From positions 2,170,001 through 2,234,000 of the forward strand of contig NC_089222.1 of the NCBI RefSeq assembly GCF_963924675.1: a stretch of DNA of 64,000 bases, given 5' to 3'. Shown piece by piece: positions 21,224 through 33,021 of this stretch (position 1 is its first letter; each line of letters opens with the position of its first letter). The notes beneath the pieces are model-generated. The model saw nothing but the letters and a program-made list of their open reading frames with translations, was not told where the DNA came from and did no database searches. A program made the position numbers and the translations under genes. This DNA is from Phocoena phocoena. Taxonomy: Eukaryota > Chordata > Mammalia > Artiodactyla > Phocoenidae.

Positions 21224-21976
21224 GTGGGGAGATGTGCCTCAGAGTTAAACACCGGGCATTCCGCAGAAATCAGTGATCATCCAGCAGAGGACAGAGCTAA
21301 AGAGAAGCCTGGAAACCTAAAGCTCCCTCCTGCTCTGTTCGTCATCAGGTCTACCCGCAAACCCAAAGTAGCAAACAAGCCATACTGCTGGTGGAAAAAC
21401 TGCCTCCTTGCTAACTTCAGAATGAGCGGGTGGAACACAGTGAAGGCTTGGGGTCACACTGGTGATGCAACAGTGGTGGCAGCAATTCCCGCCTGCCCTC
21501 CTGAAAAGGAAGAAGACCCACCAAGAGGACAGCCCAAATTAAACAGCATCTTTTCTACCTCCTGGCTCCCCCTTCAAATTTCTCAACTCATTATATTACC
21601 CTATCCTCATACCCTCATTCCTTTCAAATATGTCTGGGGCAACGAAGAAGCTACAGGATTTCTGGATGTGCTGTTCAGGTCTGAGCTGAGCCCCCAAAGA
21701 GGGCCATTTTACCCCTCTATCCATATCTTGCTCCCATTTCCCTGTCACACGAGTTTCAGAGCTACAGCAATTAATGCTGGGATTGGGTGTCAACCATCAA
21801 ATGCTGTTTCCAGAAGAAAAAAAAAAATTCACTTGGCAGCCTGCCTGAGAAGACTATTCTTTCAGTGGCTGATTAAAAACTCTGTCTTGTTTCCTGTTTC
21901 TTTCTTCTCATCATTAGGGGATACCCAGGGACACTCAGGGCTTCATGAACTCTTCGGAGGTAGCTATATGCCTTGA
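21224..21976 (+). other. Open 250-codon frame of unknown status, antisense in the LRRC3B intron
   Basis: The longest stop-free frame outside LRRC3B and not explained by a recognised repeat. It begins with GTG; the first in-frame ATG is at 21422, giving about 184 codons. The translation shows no signal peptide, transmembrane helix or domain that I recognise, contains scattered Trp, Cys and Pro, and ends with GGSYMP. No splice sites or upstream promoter are evident. A chance open frame is the most likely explanation, though its length is unusual for this base composition. I assign no function. Confidence 0.15.
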
Positions 21977-22129
21977 TTCAGAGAGAGATACCAGACACAC
22001 CAATTTCTTCCAATTACCTTCCAAGCAACTCTGCTACCAAACAGAAGGATTTGATTAAAAAGCCAAAATTAGAAAAACAGGAAGGTATTTCAATTTAGGA
22101 CGTAAAATTCAAACCAATAAAAAACCATA

Positions 22130-23050
22130 AAAGTAAGTACTTAAAATTAAAACTTCAGTATGGCAAATATACAAAGTGAAATGACCAATGATAAAATAAA
22201 AGGCTGATTTCTCTAATACACAAGAAGGTCTTGGGCTTCCCTGGTGGCGCAGTGGTTGAGAGTCCGCCTGACGATGCAGGGGACAAGGGTTCGTGCCCCG
22301 GTCCAGAAAGATCCCACATGCCGCGGAGCGGCTGGGCCCGTGAGCCATGGCCGCTGAGCCTGTGCGTCCGGAGCCTGTGCTCCACAACGGGAGAGGCCAC
22401 AACAGTGAGAGGCCCGTGTACCACAAAAAAAAAAAAAAAAAAAAGGTCTTCCCAGAGGAATAAGAAATGGATCCAATATAAAAATGGACAGAAAAACAAT
22501 ATATACAAATGGACAATAAATTATATGAAAAGATTCTTGATCTCACTGACAGTAAAATGAATTCAAGTTAAAGTACCTCTCATTTTGGTTAAAATTAGGA
22601 AGACTAGTGTCATTGAAAGGGTGAAGAACAAAGCACTCAGACACTTGATGAAGGAATAAATGGGGCACTGTTTCTGTAGGAGCAATTTAGGAATATCTAT
22701 TTCAAATTTAAAAACAAGTTAGATTGACTTGTACTGATGTAAAGATCTCCAAAGATGACCTCCAAAAACAGCTTGAAAAAGGGTTAATAGAAAAGGGATT
22801 ATAGTATAATTACATTTGTGTAAAATTTTTATAAAGAGGAGGTAAATATAAAACCACAGGTATACAATTTATACATTTACATATGCACAGGTCATTTCTG
22901 AAAGGATGTATAAGAAATTATTAATAGTGGTTAACTCTGAATAGTGGAACTCAGGGGCTGGTAGGGGGAGAAGAGGAATTGTCTCTTTGTTTTATACCCT
23001 TCTTCTGCATGCTTGTAACTTCTTATGGTATAAAGTGTTTTGTTTGCTTT
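22130..23050 (+). mobile_element. Old L1 (L1M-type) remnant, split by a SINE
   Basis: Decayed distal ORF2 and 3' UTR: 'tatgaaaagattcttgatct', 'cactgacagtaaaatgaatt', then 'attacatttgtgtaaaattt', 'gtggttaactctgaatagtg' and 'gcatgcttgtaacttcttat'. The CHR SINE at 22233-22442 interrupts it. No intact frame. Confidence 0.6.
22233..22442 (+). mobile_element. CHR-type tRNA-derived SINE
   Basis: Full-length plus-oriented copy with head gggcttccctggtggcgcag, box B ggttcgtgcccc and a poly(A) of about 20 nt. The duplication aaggtctt flanks it at 22225-22232 and 22443-22450. Little diverged from the copies at 27436 and 28741. Confidence 0.95.
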
Positions 23051-23224
23051 TGCTTTTGTTTCACAATACAGATTTAACTGATTTAATACGAAAGGACAAG
23101 GGGTTAGCTGAAAAACGCAACCCAAATGTAATGCCTCCGAAAGAGAGTTAAACAATGGTGGCCCAGAGGGACAGGCAAATGAGAAGATGATAAATTTTGA
23201 AAAGCTGAACATTTTTCAACAAGA

Positions 23225-23680
23225 AAGACTGAATATACAAAGGGACAGTGGTGAGATCCTATATAAAAAGAGAACCCTAACCCACAACCTGCAGCAACCA
23301 GCCTGGAAAGTTAAACTATGACCTGTAGTTTGTACCAAAATCGCCAGGATTTGATCAATAATTCCAGCTTCCCTGATCTCTGTCCCTGCTTCCAACATAG
23401 GACCAAACCAGGGAAAACCAAATCCACTCCCATAACCAATCACACAGGACGCTCTGGTTCTATTTTGCCCACTTCTAGCTTGCCCACGCCAAGAGCCTCC
23501 AATCGGGGCATATCTGAAGGTTTTCTTTTTTTCCACTATAAAGCTTTTACACACCCCTGCCTTCATTTGAATCTCTGCCAAATGCAGAAGATGGTGGCTG
23601 ACACCCTTGCTATAGAAAGTGCTGAATAGCCTTTGCTTGTTCTCGGTCAGTTTTCATTAGTTTCCAAAAGACTAACGTTT
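23225..23680 (+). mobile_element. Endogenous retrovirus LTR relic, class I type
   Basis: LTR-like layout: 'cagggaaaaccaaatccact', a TATA-like actataaagc near 23538, 'gaatctctgccaaatgcaga' and 'gctatagaaagtgctgaata', where the poly(A) signal appears mutated (gaatag). No retroviral reading frame adjoins it. Ends are approximate. Confidence 0.55.
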
Positions 23681-24070
23681 GAGTACATGATATTTGCAAT
23701 GCCACATTTCCAAAATTAGCTTTCCAACCTATTAGAGAAATTATATACCAATTTCTTTATTCTCTATCAACTAAGCATGGGTTGCATATGCCATCAATCT
23801 GCATAACCCCTGACCAAAAATTAGGGGAAGTGAGTTGGGACCTGAATCATTCAGGTGAATGAACTGCAGAGGTAGTTTTCGCCACTGCTCTTGGAGGCCG
23901 CGTTTGTATGTACAACGCCTTATTCCACATCTTTAGCACAGAGCCCTGCCTTGAACTTTAGTTCTACATTTCCATCCACAGACACCTACTGTAACAGGGA
24001 AGAACAAAATCTGGTCCCATGGTGGATCTGTTTCTTTTACTTTGACCTTTGCTTTCCATTGCTTTTGTTC

Positions 24071-24487
24071 TGTCTATAGCTATAGGCATACATAATGGCC
24101 TGCCTCAGGGAACCCTGCCCCTCTGCCTGAATGTTACTCCGAAGTGCCTTTGTTCAGCTCACAGGGAAACCCCCGGACCCCACCCACCTGTGGATGGCTG
24201 CAGAAAAGAAGAAATTAACACATCCCCTCCCTGAGGCTGACCAAAACCAGGAGATATTTTGGAAGATTCAGGGCCTTTTTACTTTACTTCCTCACCTCCT
24301 CCCGCACTCTGTTCTATAAAAGAAAGTGGCATCCAGACCCCGATAAGATGGTACTCTGGACGCTACTCCGCCATCTTCTCAGATGCCCGGCTTTCCGAAT
24401 ACAGTCGTTATTCCTTGCCTCAACACCTTGTCTCCTGATTTATTGGCCTGTTGCGCAGCGAGCAGAGGGAGATCGGACTCCGTAACA
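24071..24487 (+). mobile_element. Endogenous retrovirus LTR, class I type, second family
   Basis: TG...CA-bounded stretch with 'aggcatacataatggcctgc', TATA-like ctataaaag near 24313, 'ctccgccatcttctcagatg', a degenerate poly(A) signal (gaatacagtcg) near 24397, and the end 'ggactccgtaaca'. It differs from the LTRs at 23225 and 24596. No PBS or gag sequence follows it, so it is probably solo. Start position uncertain. Confidence 0.6.
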
Positions 24488-24595
24488 TCTATGAGCAAAA
24501 GATTCCACCGGGGCTTCAAACTGGGCATCCCTAAAAGCAAAATCATTTTCACCCTTCCACCCCACCCAACGGCCTCTCTTCTACCACAAACCATA

Positions 24596-24890
24596 TCCCA
24601 TATATAGAAAAGCACTAAAATCCTTAATTTGAGATGTCTGGTTTTTGTTGGTTTGTTTGTTTGTGACTACAGTAATCTTTTGATTGACTACCTGGGGTTT
24701 TTTTGCTTGTTTTTTGTTCTTTGAGCAAAAACTCCTATGTATCTGGGCTCCTCCCTTACCTCTTCTGAGCAGTCCCTCAGAGCTACCTGAAAGACTGTCT
24801 CTCCTGGGCTATAGTCCTCAGTAAGGTCCCCGAATAAAACTTAACTGGAAACTTTTAGGTTGTGGGTTTTTTTTTTCCAGTTGACACTTA
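24596..24890 (+). mobile_element. LTR-like repeat copy A (5'-truncated)
   Basis: Shares an ordered series of blocks with 25920-26180: 'agaaaagcactaaaatcctt', 'gagatgtctggtttt', 'acagtaatcttttgattgac', 'aaaaactcctatgtatct', 'gaataaaacttaac' (poly(A) signal near 24832) and 'acttttaggttgtg'. The order and signal suggest the 3' part of an ERV LTR. A GT-rich insertion near 24645-24662 is specific to this copy. Confidence 0.6.
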
Positions 24891-25289
24891 ACAAATAAAC
24901 AGCACATTTTGTTTGAACCCAGCATCTATCCCTCTCTGGGTACTAACAAAGATTAAAGATAAGATTATATCTTGGCTAACATCTGTATTTATTATTCAAC
25001 ATGCTGCAAGTTTATAGGAAGGCTGAGTGGGAACCCATCTGTCTCTGTTTCCTTCTGCTTCTCTGTTATTATTTCTCAGTAAGTGCCTAAGGCATTTACA
25101 ACCATGAGAGCTTTGCAAACTCTTAACACACAATCTCCATAAATGTAGGGTCCCAAAGATGCTCCAGGGTCCAGAGGCAATTTGAAAGCTGCTTTTAGAT
25201 AGCACTAACTTATGCTGTATTCAGTTGTACTTCTGAGCGGGGTGAATCATTGTTACCATTTTTTAAAAACTTACCCTACTTAACCCTAG
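24891..25289. other. Unassigned spacer between LTR-like copies A and B
   Basis: No retroviral reading frame, primer-binding site or polypurine tract seen. Appears to be ordinary intronic sequence. Confidence 0.4.
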
Positions 25290-25540
25290 CCAATGACATG
25301 GTGGCAAAAGTATAGGATTCAGGTCCAAACCCAAAGTCCAGAAACTAGATTCAAAGTCCAGCTTCCTTGAATTCTAGGAATTTACGGACTCACTTACACA
25401 CCCATGCCTTAGTTGCCTTAGGACTATGACCAATAATATCCACCTCACTGGTCTCATAATTATAAGGATAAAATAAAATAAATATATGTGAAATGTGCTT
25501 CAGAAACTGTCAATGACTGTTCAAAGATTATGCTCTGAGT
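25290..25540 (+). repeat. MIR SINE, diverged
   Basis: 'actatgaccaataatatcca', 'cctcactggtctcataatta' and 'aaatgtgcttcagaaactgt' follow the MIR 3' half. Plus orientation. Confidence 0.5.
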
Positions 25541-25669
25541 TTCAGTATTTAGTTGTTCTTCTCAAATATCAATCATCATTTTTTCCAGAGCCTCACATTT
25601 ATTTTTCTTAAGCATAATCAACTATGAAATAGTTCTCACATCACTTATACAGTTTTCAATGAAGAAATG

Positions 25670-26180
25670 TTGCTGCCATATCAGTAAACAAAGGATGCCG
25701 CAGCCATCAACATTACAGCCGCCAGGTGAGCCCTGAGGGAACTCAGGATAGAAACTGGACGCCTCCCATCAGGCCACCAGCTACTGCAGCCACCCTCTCC
25801 CCCCGCCACACACACGCACCGTGCACCCTGACAAGGATGTGAACACACAGGATACTGGTCCCAGAAAGCTGAGGTGCATATCAAAGGAATGATTTCAACA
25901 AGCCCAGAGTCTTGCATCTTCCCATACACAGAAAAGCACTAAATTCCTAACTTGAGATGTCTGGTCTTCTTTAATGAACAGTAATCTTTTGGTGTTCCAA
26001 CTACCTGGTGTTTGTTGCAAAAACTCCTACATATCCTGGCTGCCCCCTGATCTCTTCACAGCAGTCACTCAGAACGATCTGAAAGGCTGTTTCCCAAGCT
26101 TAAGACCTTGGTGTTGTCCACAAATAAAACATAAATCTCAACTTTTAGGTTGTGCTTTTTTTTTTTTTTTCAGTAGATAC
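25670..26180 (+). mobile_element. LTR-like repeat copy B
   Basis: A fuller copy of the family represented at 24596-24890. Its 5' part (25670-25920: 'aaaggatgccgcagccatca', 'aacacacaggatactggtcc') is missing from copy A. The 3' part has 'gagatgtctggtcttcttta', 'aataaaacataaatctcaac' and a T run at about 26157-26171. Same orientation as copy A. Confidence 0.6.
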
Positions 26181-26394
26181 AGCATGCCAAAATATATTTA
26201 ACCTGAATCTAATCAAGAGGAAACGACCTGACCAATCCAGAACTTGAGACATTTTACAGGGTGACTGATCAGGATTCTTCAAAGAGTCACTGAAGGGAAA
26301 AAACAAAACAAACAACAAACAAAACCAGAATCAAGTAAGAACAGCTGAAGAACTGTTCTAGATTAAAGAAAAAAGAGATGTGACAACTAAAAAT

Positions 26395-26990
26395 GTTACC
26401 CAGTTAGTTGCCTGGACCCACACTGGGGTCCCAGCCTGGGCTGAGACCCTTTGTCTCGGCCAGGGAGGTTCTTTTTCTGATCAGATTTGCACAGCCAATA
26501 ACAAAACCAATGCTGAGACTGGAACAGCACAAGCTTTATTCAATGGCCAAGAATGGAGAAGCAGGAAATTAGTTCACAAGTCCACTTCTCCTGCATATTT
26601 ATTCGGAGACAGCAAATATATAGGAGATTCACAGTAAAGGGAGGGGTTTGGAAAGAGTGGGAAGAATATTTGTGAGTTATCTGAGAACAGGGGTGTGGTT
26701 AGGACCTGAGGCAACACTCCTTTTCAGTCCTTATATGGGTTTTTCTGGCTGTTGTCACGGCAACTGTCAATTGTCATGGCAACTGTCAACTGTCATGACG
26801 CTGGTGGGTGTGTCATTTAGCTAATGTATTTTAATGAGCACATAATGAGGCTCAAGACCCCCTGGAAGTCAAATTCTCTGCCATCTTGGGTCCAGTAGTT
26901 TCCAACCAGTTCTTGTTTTTTCCTCTTTGCAGCTTCCTCCTTAAACTTAAGTAAGAGTAATTGGTTTCCATTCGAGGGAGGGGCAAGGGG
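26395..26990 (-). mobile_element. Endogenous retrovirus LTR relic, minus orientation
   Basis: Reversed LTR with the poly(A) signal on the minus strand (ttgtgct preceded by aataaagc; plus-strand agcacaagctttattc near 26527-26542) and a TATA-like tataagg read in reverse near 26732. A short internal tandem repeat, 'gtcatggcaactgtcaa', occurs two to three times at 26750-26795. No adjoining viral frames. Ends approximate. Confidence 0.55.
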
Positions 26991-27279
26991 TATGATTCTG
27001 GGGCAACAGCCTTGGTAACAAAGGTGTTGTGAGAGATTGACTTCTGGATTTAAAAAAAAAATGCTAGAAAAGGGCATTATTGGAACGACTGGGAGAAATT
27101 TTGCATAAAAACAATGTTAGCTATTATTGTATCAAATTTAAATTTATTTTGGTTTTATCATGATATAAGTAGAAAGGAGAGAGTCCTTGTTCTTTGAAGG
27201 TACAAGATTTGGGGGTCAAGAGTCACGACGACTGCAACTTTCACATTGCCCAACAAAAACAAAACTATATATGTAGAAA

Positions 27280-27420
27280 GAAAAAGACAAAAGTGGCAAA
27301 AGATTAACAATTGGTAAATGGAAAGTGATGGGATGAACGTGTTCATTGTACCAATTTTTCAACTTATCTGAAAGTTTTGAATTTTTTCCAATGAAAATTT
27401 GGAGGGGAGATTCTATGTTT
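27280..27420 (+). mobile_element. L1M-type 3'-end fragment
   Basis: 'aagtgatgggatgaacgtgt', 'tcattgtaccaatttttcaa' and 'ttgaattttttccaatgaaa' match an old L1 3' terminus. It is followed at once by the CHR SINE target site. Confidence 0.5.
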
Positions 27421-27435
27421 TAAAAATAAACAACA

Positions 27436-27646
27436 GGGGCTTCCCTGGTGGCGCAGTGGTTGAGAGTCCGCCTGCCGATGCAGGGGACATGGGTTCGTGC
27501 CCCGGTCCGGGAAGATCCCACATGCCGCGGAGTGGCTGGGCCCGTGAGCCATGGCCGCTGAGCCTGCGTGTCCGGAGCCTGTGCTCCGCAACGGGAGAGG
27601 CCACAACACTGAGAGGCCAGCGGACTGCAAAAATAAATAAATAAAT
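27436..27646 (+). mobile_element. CHR-type tRNA-derived SINE
   Basis: Full-length plus-oriented copy with an (AAAT)n tail and flanking direct repeat aaataaacaaca at 27424-27435 and 27647-27658. Confidence 0.95.
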
Positions 27647-27839
27647 AAATAAACAACAAAAAAGAAGTTCAAGAAGAGAAGAAACCCCTTCCTGGTAAAT
27701 CAGGAGAATCTTAGGAATGCTAATCAGAGTTTGACTTATGTCTTCAGAGATACACAAAATGCAAACCCAAGGTGAAAGAAGCAGCGATTCTTTAAAACTG
27801 AATTTCATGAATATCAAGACTAGAAAAAGGAGAGTACAC

Positions 27840-28012
27840 TGACATAAGACTCATGTGTCAGGTGGACCTAGTTTTAATTGGGCAGCATGAAGATCAGGGC
27901 TTGGCTCCTTACTAATTATGTAACCTTTCTATCCCACAGTTTTCTCAAATGAACATGGGGGTAATAATAGTTCGTAGCACAAAGGGATTTCATGAGGATT
28001 AATTTAGATAAC
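27840..28012 (+). repeat. MIR SINE, 3'-interrupted
   Basis: 'tccttactaattatgtaacc', 'acagttttctcaaatgaaca', 'gaggattaatttagataaca' follow the MIR order; the 3' end is cut off where an L1 begins at about 28013. Confidence 0.6.
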
Positions 28013-28495
28013 ATGTATTACTCAGCCATAAAAAGGAACAAAATAGTGCTATTTGCAGAGGCGTGGATGGACCTAGAGTCTGTCATACAGAGTGAAGTAA
28101 GTCAGAAAGAGAAAAACAAATACCATATGGTATCGCTTCTATGTGGAACCTAGAAAAATGGTACAGATTAACTTATTTGCAAAGCAGAAATACAGACACA
28201 GTTGTAGAGAACAAACTTACAGATACTAAGGGGGGAAGGGTGGGTGGGATGAATTGGGAGATTGGGATTGACATATATACACTATTGATACCATGTATAA
28301 AAGAGATAACTAATGAGAACCTACTGTATAGCACAGGGAACTCTGTTCAGTTCTCTGTGGTGACCTAAATGGGAAGGAAATCCAAAAAGGAGGGGATGTA
28401 TGTACATGTATAACTGATTCACTTTGCTGTACAGCAGGAACTAGAACAACATTGTAAAGCAGCTATACTCCAATAAAAATTAAAAAAAAAAAAAC
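28013..28495 (+). mobile_element. 5'-truncated L1 3' end
   Basis: Cetartiodactyl-type L1: the end of ORF2 ('ttactcagccataaaaagga', 'gaagtaagtcagaaagagaa') and the 3' UTR ('acctactgtatagcacaggg', 'tttgctgtacagcaggaact', 'ctatactccaataaaaatt') ending in poly(A). No clear target duplication. Confidence 0.9.
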
Positions 28496-28544
28496 TTAAA
28501 GCTTCGGTTGCATGAAAAACTCTCAGCAAGAGTTACTGTTACCA

Positions 28545-28592
28545 CCACTTCTGCTACTACTACTGTTATTGTTATCATTATCATCATTTTAT
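28545..28592. repeat. Trinucleotide-rich low complexity
   Basis: Imperfect CTA/GTT/ATC repeats ('gctactactactgttattg', 'ttatcattatcatcatttt'). Confidence 0.7.
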
Positions 28593-28674
28593 ATCTTGTC
28601 TTCTCTCTGCTAGGACAAAGTGGAGGCTACAAGTGTTACCATCCCCTTAATGCAATGAAGGGAATAATTCTGAT

Positions 28675-28726
28675 GGTGGCTAACATTTCTACTACATGCA
28701 AGGCACTGAACCAAGTGCTTTACTTT
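28675..28726 (-). repeat. MIR/L2-like fragment
   Basis: 'ggctaacatttctactacat', 'gcaaggcactgaaccaagtg', 'ctttac': a short reversed MIR 3' end that was the target of the next SINE. Confidence 0.5.
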
Positions 28727-28738
28727 AAAAATAAAGAG

Positions 28739-28934
28739 CAGGGCTTCCCTGGTGGCGCAGTGGTTGAGAGTCCGCCTGCCGATGCAGGGGACGAGGGTTC
28801 GTGCCCCGGTCCAGAAAGATCCCACATGCCGCGGAGCGGCTGGGTCCGTGAGCCAAGGCCGCTGAGGCTGCGTGTCCGGAGCCTGTGCTCCGCAACGGGA
28901 GAGGCCACAACAGTGACAGGCCTGCGTACTGCAA
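28739..28934 (+). mobile_element. CHR-type tRNA-derived SINE
   Basis: Plus-oriented copy starting gggcttccctggtggcgcag at 28741 and ending in a short A tail. A direct repeat aaaaataaagag is present at 28727-28738 and 28935-28946. Confidence 0.95.
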
Positions 28935-29169
28935 AAAAATAAAGAGGAATTTTGCCCCCGGGTGGATCATACCTGGAGTCTCCCCGTATGTACTTTGAAT
29001 AATTTAGATGATGAGATTTGGGGCTTTAAAGCTGATGCTATTTAGATGAGATTTTGGATTCTGAATCGATGCTATAATGGGTTGAGCCTTTGGGGAATGT
29101 TGGAGTAGAATAAATATATTTTGCATGGGGATGAATATAAATCTTTAGGGGCCATAAGGTAGGTTGTAG

Positions 29170-29630
29170 TTGGCTAAAAGATGCCCCCCAAATATCTAGG
29201 TCCTAATTCCTAGAACCCATGAATGTTACTTTTAGGGAAAAGAGACTTTGCAGATGGGAATGAATTAGGGATCTTGAGATGGAGAGATTATCCTGAATAA
29301 TCTTTGTGACCCTCTAAGTAGGAGGCAGAGGGACAGTTGACACAGAAGAGGAGAAGGCATGATGTCTACTGAGTTAGAGCTTGAAGTGATGTGGCTACAA
29401 GTCAAGGAATGCTGGCCACCACCAGAAGCTGGAAGCATCAGGGAATGGATTCTTCCCTAGAGCCTTTGGAGGAGATATGGCCCTGCCAACAGACAGATTT
29501 AGGTCCAGAAAGACTGACTCAAAATTATGGCCTCCAGAATTATAAGAGACATGTGCTTTTTTTAAACCACAAAGTTGTTGGTAATTTGTTCAGCAACCAT
29601 AGGAAACCAATACAGTACAGTAAGTGGGAA
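29170..29630 (+). mobile_element. MaLR-like LTR relic
   Basis: In order: 'agatgccccccaaatatcta', 'aaagagactttgcagatggg', 'gggatcttgagatggagaga', 'gccaccaccagaagctggaa', 'atggcctccagaattataag', 'gttggtaatttgttcagcaa' and 'ggaaaccaatacag'. This is a widespread mammalian LTR-type repeat, probably ERVL-MaLR; the subfamily is not assigned. Confidence 0.55.
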
Positions 29631-30579
29631 ACAGAACTCGAAGTCCATTCTATCTGACTCCCCATTACACTGGGTTAAGGACTTTTGCTGCAGCTAAGTA
29701 CCTGGCTTAGCTCTGAGTTTCCAGGTAGCCAGAGGAAGATAAATAATGTCATTACAAAATGGTAATTATCTAATACAGTGAAGGATGACTGGTTATTGGC
29801 AGAGATAAACTTTTTTCAAATTTCAGGATTTTTAGAGGGTCCTGTGAAAGGGTTACCATACAGCATAAGGGATAATATCTTTTAAATTTCACCTTATGCT
29901 TGAAGCTAAAGAGGCCCCAGTGAATGGGGTTATATGTTAAATCTAACAGCTAATTATAATTTTGTTAGATATATTGGGGTTTTGTCCCCATTTTTGTTCT
30001 CATAAACAATGTGGAATTGAAAAGAATGTTTTGCATCAACGCATTTATCTCTTTTGGATAGATTCCTAGAGGTGAAATCAATGGGGTTAAAGGATTCTCA
30101 ACTTGTCATCTGAATTCAGTTCATGGTCTGCATCATTGAAAAGGCCATTGCGTAACATAATGAGCAATGTCTTTAAAATGACAAAAAAAGTTGGTTACAT
30201 CTGTCCAATGTGTGTTGCATCTGTGTCTACAGCATCAAAAACAAACCATGCAGAGCCATCCAGTGGGGAAGGTAGCAGCTCCAGGAGGCTAAGTTGCCTT
30301 CTCCTCGTTTAGCAATCATTGATCTTGGTCATAAAGGTACCTACTGGGACCAATGGCTCAGTCATTTTCCTCCCTGGTAAGAGCCCGGCCCACCAGATAA
30401 ACAGGATACTATTTCTTGGTCAAAAAATGTGTATTAAAAAAAAAGCTGCTTATTTACAGCTCCTATAATATTTTCTTGGCAATAGTACACTATATTTCTA
30501 TGATATGGTACCCTGCATTTTTTTGGTTTTGTTTTCCATTAAAAACATAACTGTACAAAGATATATATATAATATTTTT
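29631..30579. other. Unassigned intronic sequence
   Basis: No exon seen. The part at 29960-30180 may be an old L1M remnant ('tagattcctagaggtgaaat') but is too decayed to place. Confidence 0.35.
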
Positions 30580-30884
30580 TCTTCATTGAGGCACTGTTTG
30601 TTATAGCAAAAATATATACATAAATAAATGAATAAATAAAAAACCTACAAGAAACCTAAAAATCCATCACACAAAGGCTGATTAAATAAATTTGGTACAT
30701 CAATACAAAACAAAGAAACAATCTACAAATCCTGATAAAAATGATGCCAAATAAGGTACAAACTTCCAGTTATAAAAAATAAATCCTGGGGTGTATAGCA
30801 TGGTGATTATAGTTAATAACACTGCATTATACATTTAAAAGTTGCTAAGAGAATAGATCTTAAAAGTTCTCTTCCCAAGAAAAA

Positions 30885-32901
30885 ATACTGTGTCACTATT
30901 TGCAGATGACATGATACTATATATAGAAAACCCTAAAGTCTCCACCAAAGAACTGTTGCAGGATACAAGATTAACATAGAGAAATCTGTTGTATTTCTAT
31001 ACACTAAAAATGAACTAGCAGAAAGAGAAAGCAAGAAAACAAACCAGTTTAAAATCGCATCAAAAAGAATAAAACACCCAGGAATAAACTTAACCAAGGA
31101 GGTTATAGACCTATACTCTGAAAACTATACTCTGATGAAGGAAATTGAAGATGATACCAAGAAATGGAAAGATATCCTGTGTTAATGGATTGGAAGAATT
31201 AATGTTGTTAAAATATCCATATTAACCAAATCAATCTACATATTTAATGCAATCGCTATCAAAATACCCATGACACTTTTCACTGAACTAGAACAAATAG
31301 TCTTAAAATTCCTATAGAGCAACAAAAGACCCTTCATAACCAAAGCAATCTTGAGAAAAAAGAACAAAGCTGGAGGTATCATGCTCCCTGACTTCAGACT
31401 ATACTATAAAGCTACAGCAATCAAAACACTATAGTACTGGCACAAAAATGGACACATAGCTCAGTAGAACAGAGTAGAGAGCCCAGAAATAAACCCATGT
31501 GCCTATGGTCAACTAATCTACATCAAAGGAGGCAAGAAGATACAATGAAGAAAAGACAGTCTCTTCAATAAGTGGTGCTGGGAAACTGGAGAGCTACGTG
31601 TAAAAAATGAGATTAGAACATTTTCTCACAGGATAAACAAACAAACAAAAAAACCCTGAATGGATTAAAGACCTAAATGTAAGACCAGAAACCATAAAAA
31701 TCCTAGAAAAGAACATAGAAAGAACACTCTTTGACATAAACTGTAGCCATATATATATATTTTTTGGATCTGTCTCCTAAGGCAAAAGGAATAAAAACAA
31801 AAGTAAACAAATGGGACCTAATCAAACTTAAAAGCATTTGCACAGTGAAGGAAACCATTAACAAAATGAGAAGACAACATACTGAATTGGAGAAGATATT
31901 TGCTAATGATATGACCATTAAGGGGTAAATATTCAACACATAAAAACAGCTCATACAACTCAATATCAAAAAAACAAACAACTCAATTAAAATAGGGACG
32001 ACTTGAATAGACATTTTGCCAAAGAAGATACATAGATGGCCAACAGGCACATGAAAAGATGCTCAACACCAGGGAAATGCGAATCAAAACCACAGTGAGA
32101 TATATCACCACACACCTGTCAGAATAGTTGTTGTCAAAAAATAAATAACAAATGTTGGCAAGGATTTAGAGAAGAGGAACCTTAGTACATTGTTGGTGGG
32201 AATGTAAATTAGTGCAGTCACTATGGAAAACAGTATTGAGGTTCCTCATATAACTAAAAATAGAACTACCATATGGTAGTGGAATCTACCAGCAATTCCA
32301 CTCCTGGGTATATATCCAAAGAAAATGAAAACACTAATTTGAAAGGCTACATGCACCCCAGTGTTCACAGCAGCATTATTTACAATAGCCAAGAAATGGA
32401 AACAACCTACGTGTCCATCAACACTTGCATAAAGGATGGATAAATAAAATGTGGTATATGTATAGACAGTGGAATATTATTCAGCCATAAAAAAGAGTGA
32501 AATCTTGCCTTTTCCAACAACACAGATGGACCTGGAGGGTATTATGCATGGTGAAGTAAGTCAGAGAAGGACAAATACTATGAGTTTTCACTTGTATGTG
32601 AAATCTTAAAAATTGAAACAAACAAATGAGTATAATAAAACAGAAACAGTGCCACAGATACAGAAAACAAACTGTTAACAGTGGGGAGAGGGGTGGGGGG
32701 AGAGGCAAAATAGGGAAAGGGGATTAAGAGGTAACAAACTATTAGGTATTAAAAAGAATAAGATACAACGATGTAATGGACAGCACAGGGAATATAGCCA
32801 ATATTTTATAATAACTTTGCATGGAGTATAACCTATTATAATATAGAATCACTACATTATATATCTGAAACTAATGTAATACTGTAAATCAACTAGTTGT
32901 A
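30885..32901 (+). pseudogene. 5'-truncated L1 with decayed ORF2 and 3' UTR
   Basis: About 2 kb. The distal ORF2 reverse-transcriptase and C-terminal region is readable through many stops and shifts: 'actatttgcagatgacatga' (the FADD motif region, with F-A-D-D readable), 'accaagaaatggaaagatat', 'ggaggtatcatgctccctga', 'aattccactcctgggtatat'. The 3' UTR follows from about 32560. The copy cannot encode an active protein. It is more diverged than the L1 at 61655-64000. Confidence 0.8.
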
Positions 32902-33021
32902 ACTATACATGATGATGGATGTTAACTAGACTTGTAACAATTTTTTGCAATATATACAACTATCAAATCAATGTTGTATACCTGAAATAATGTTACACAT
33001 CACTTACATATATATATATAT

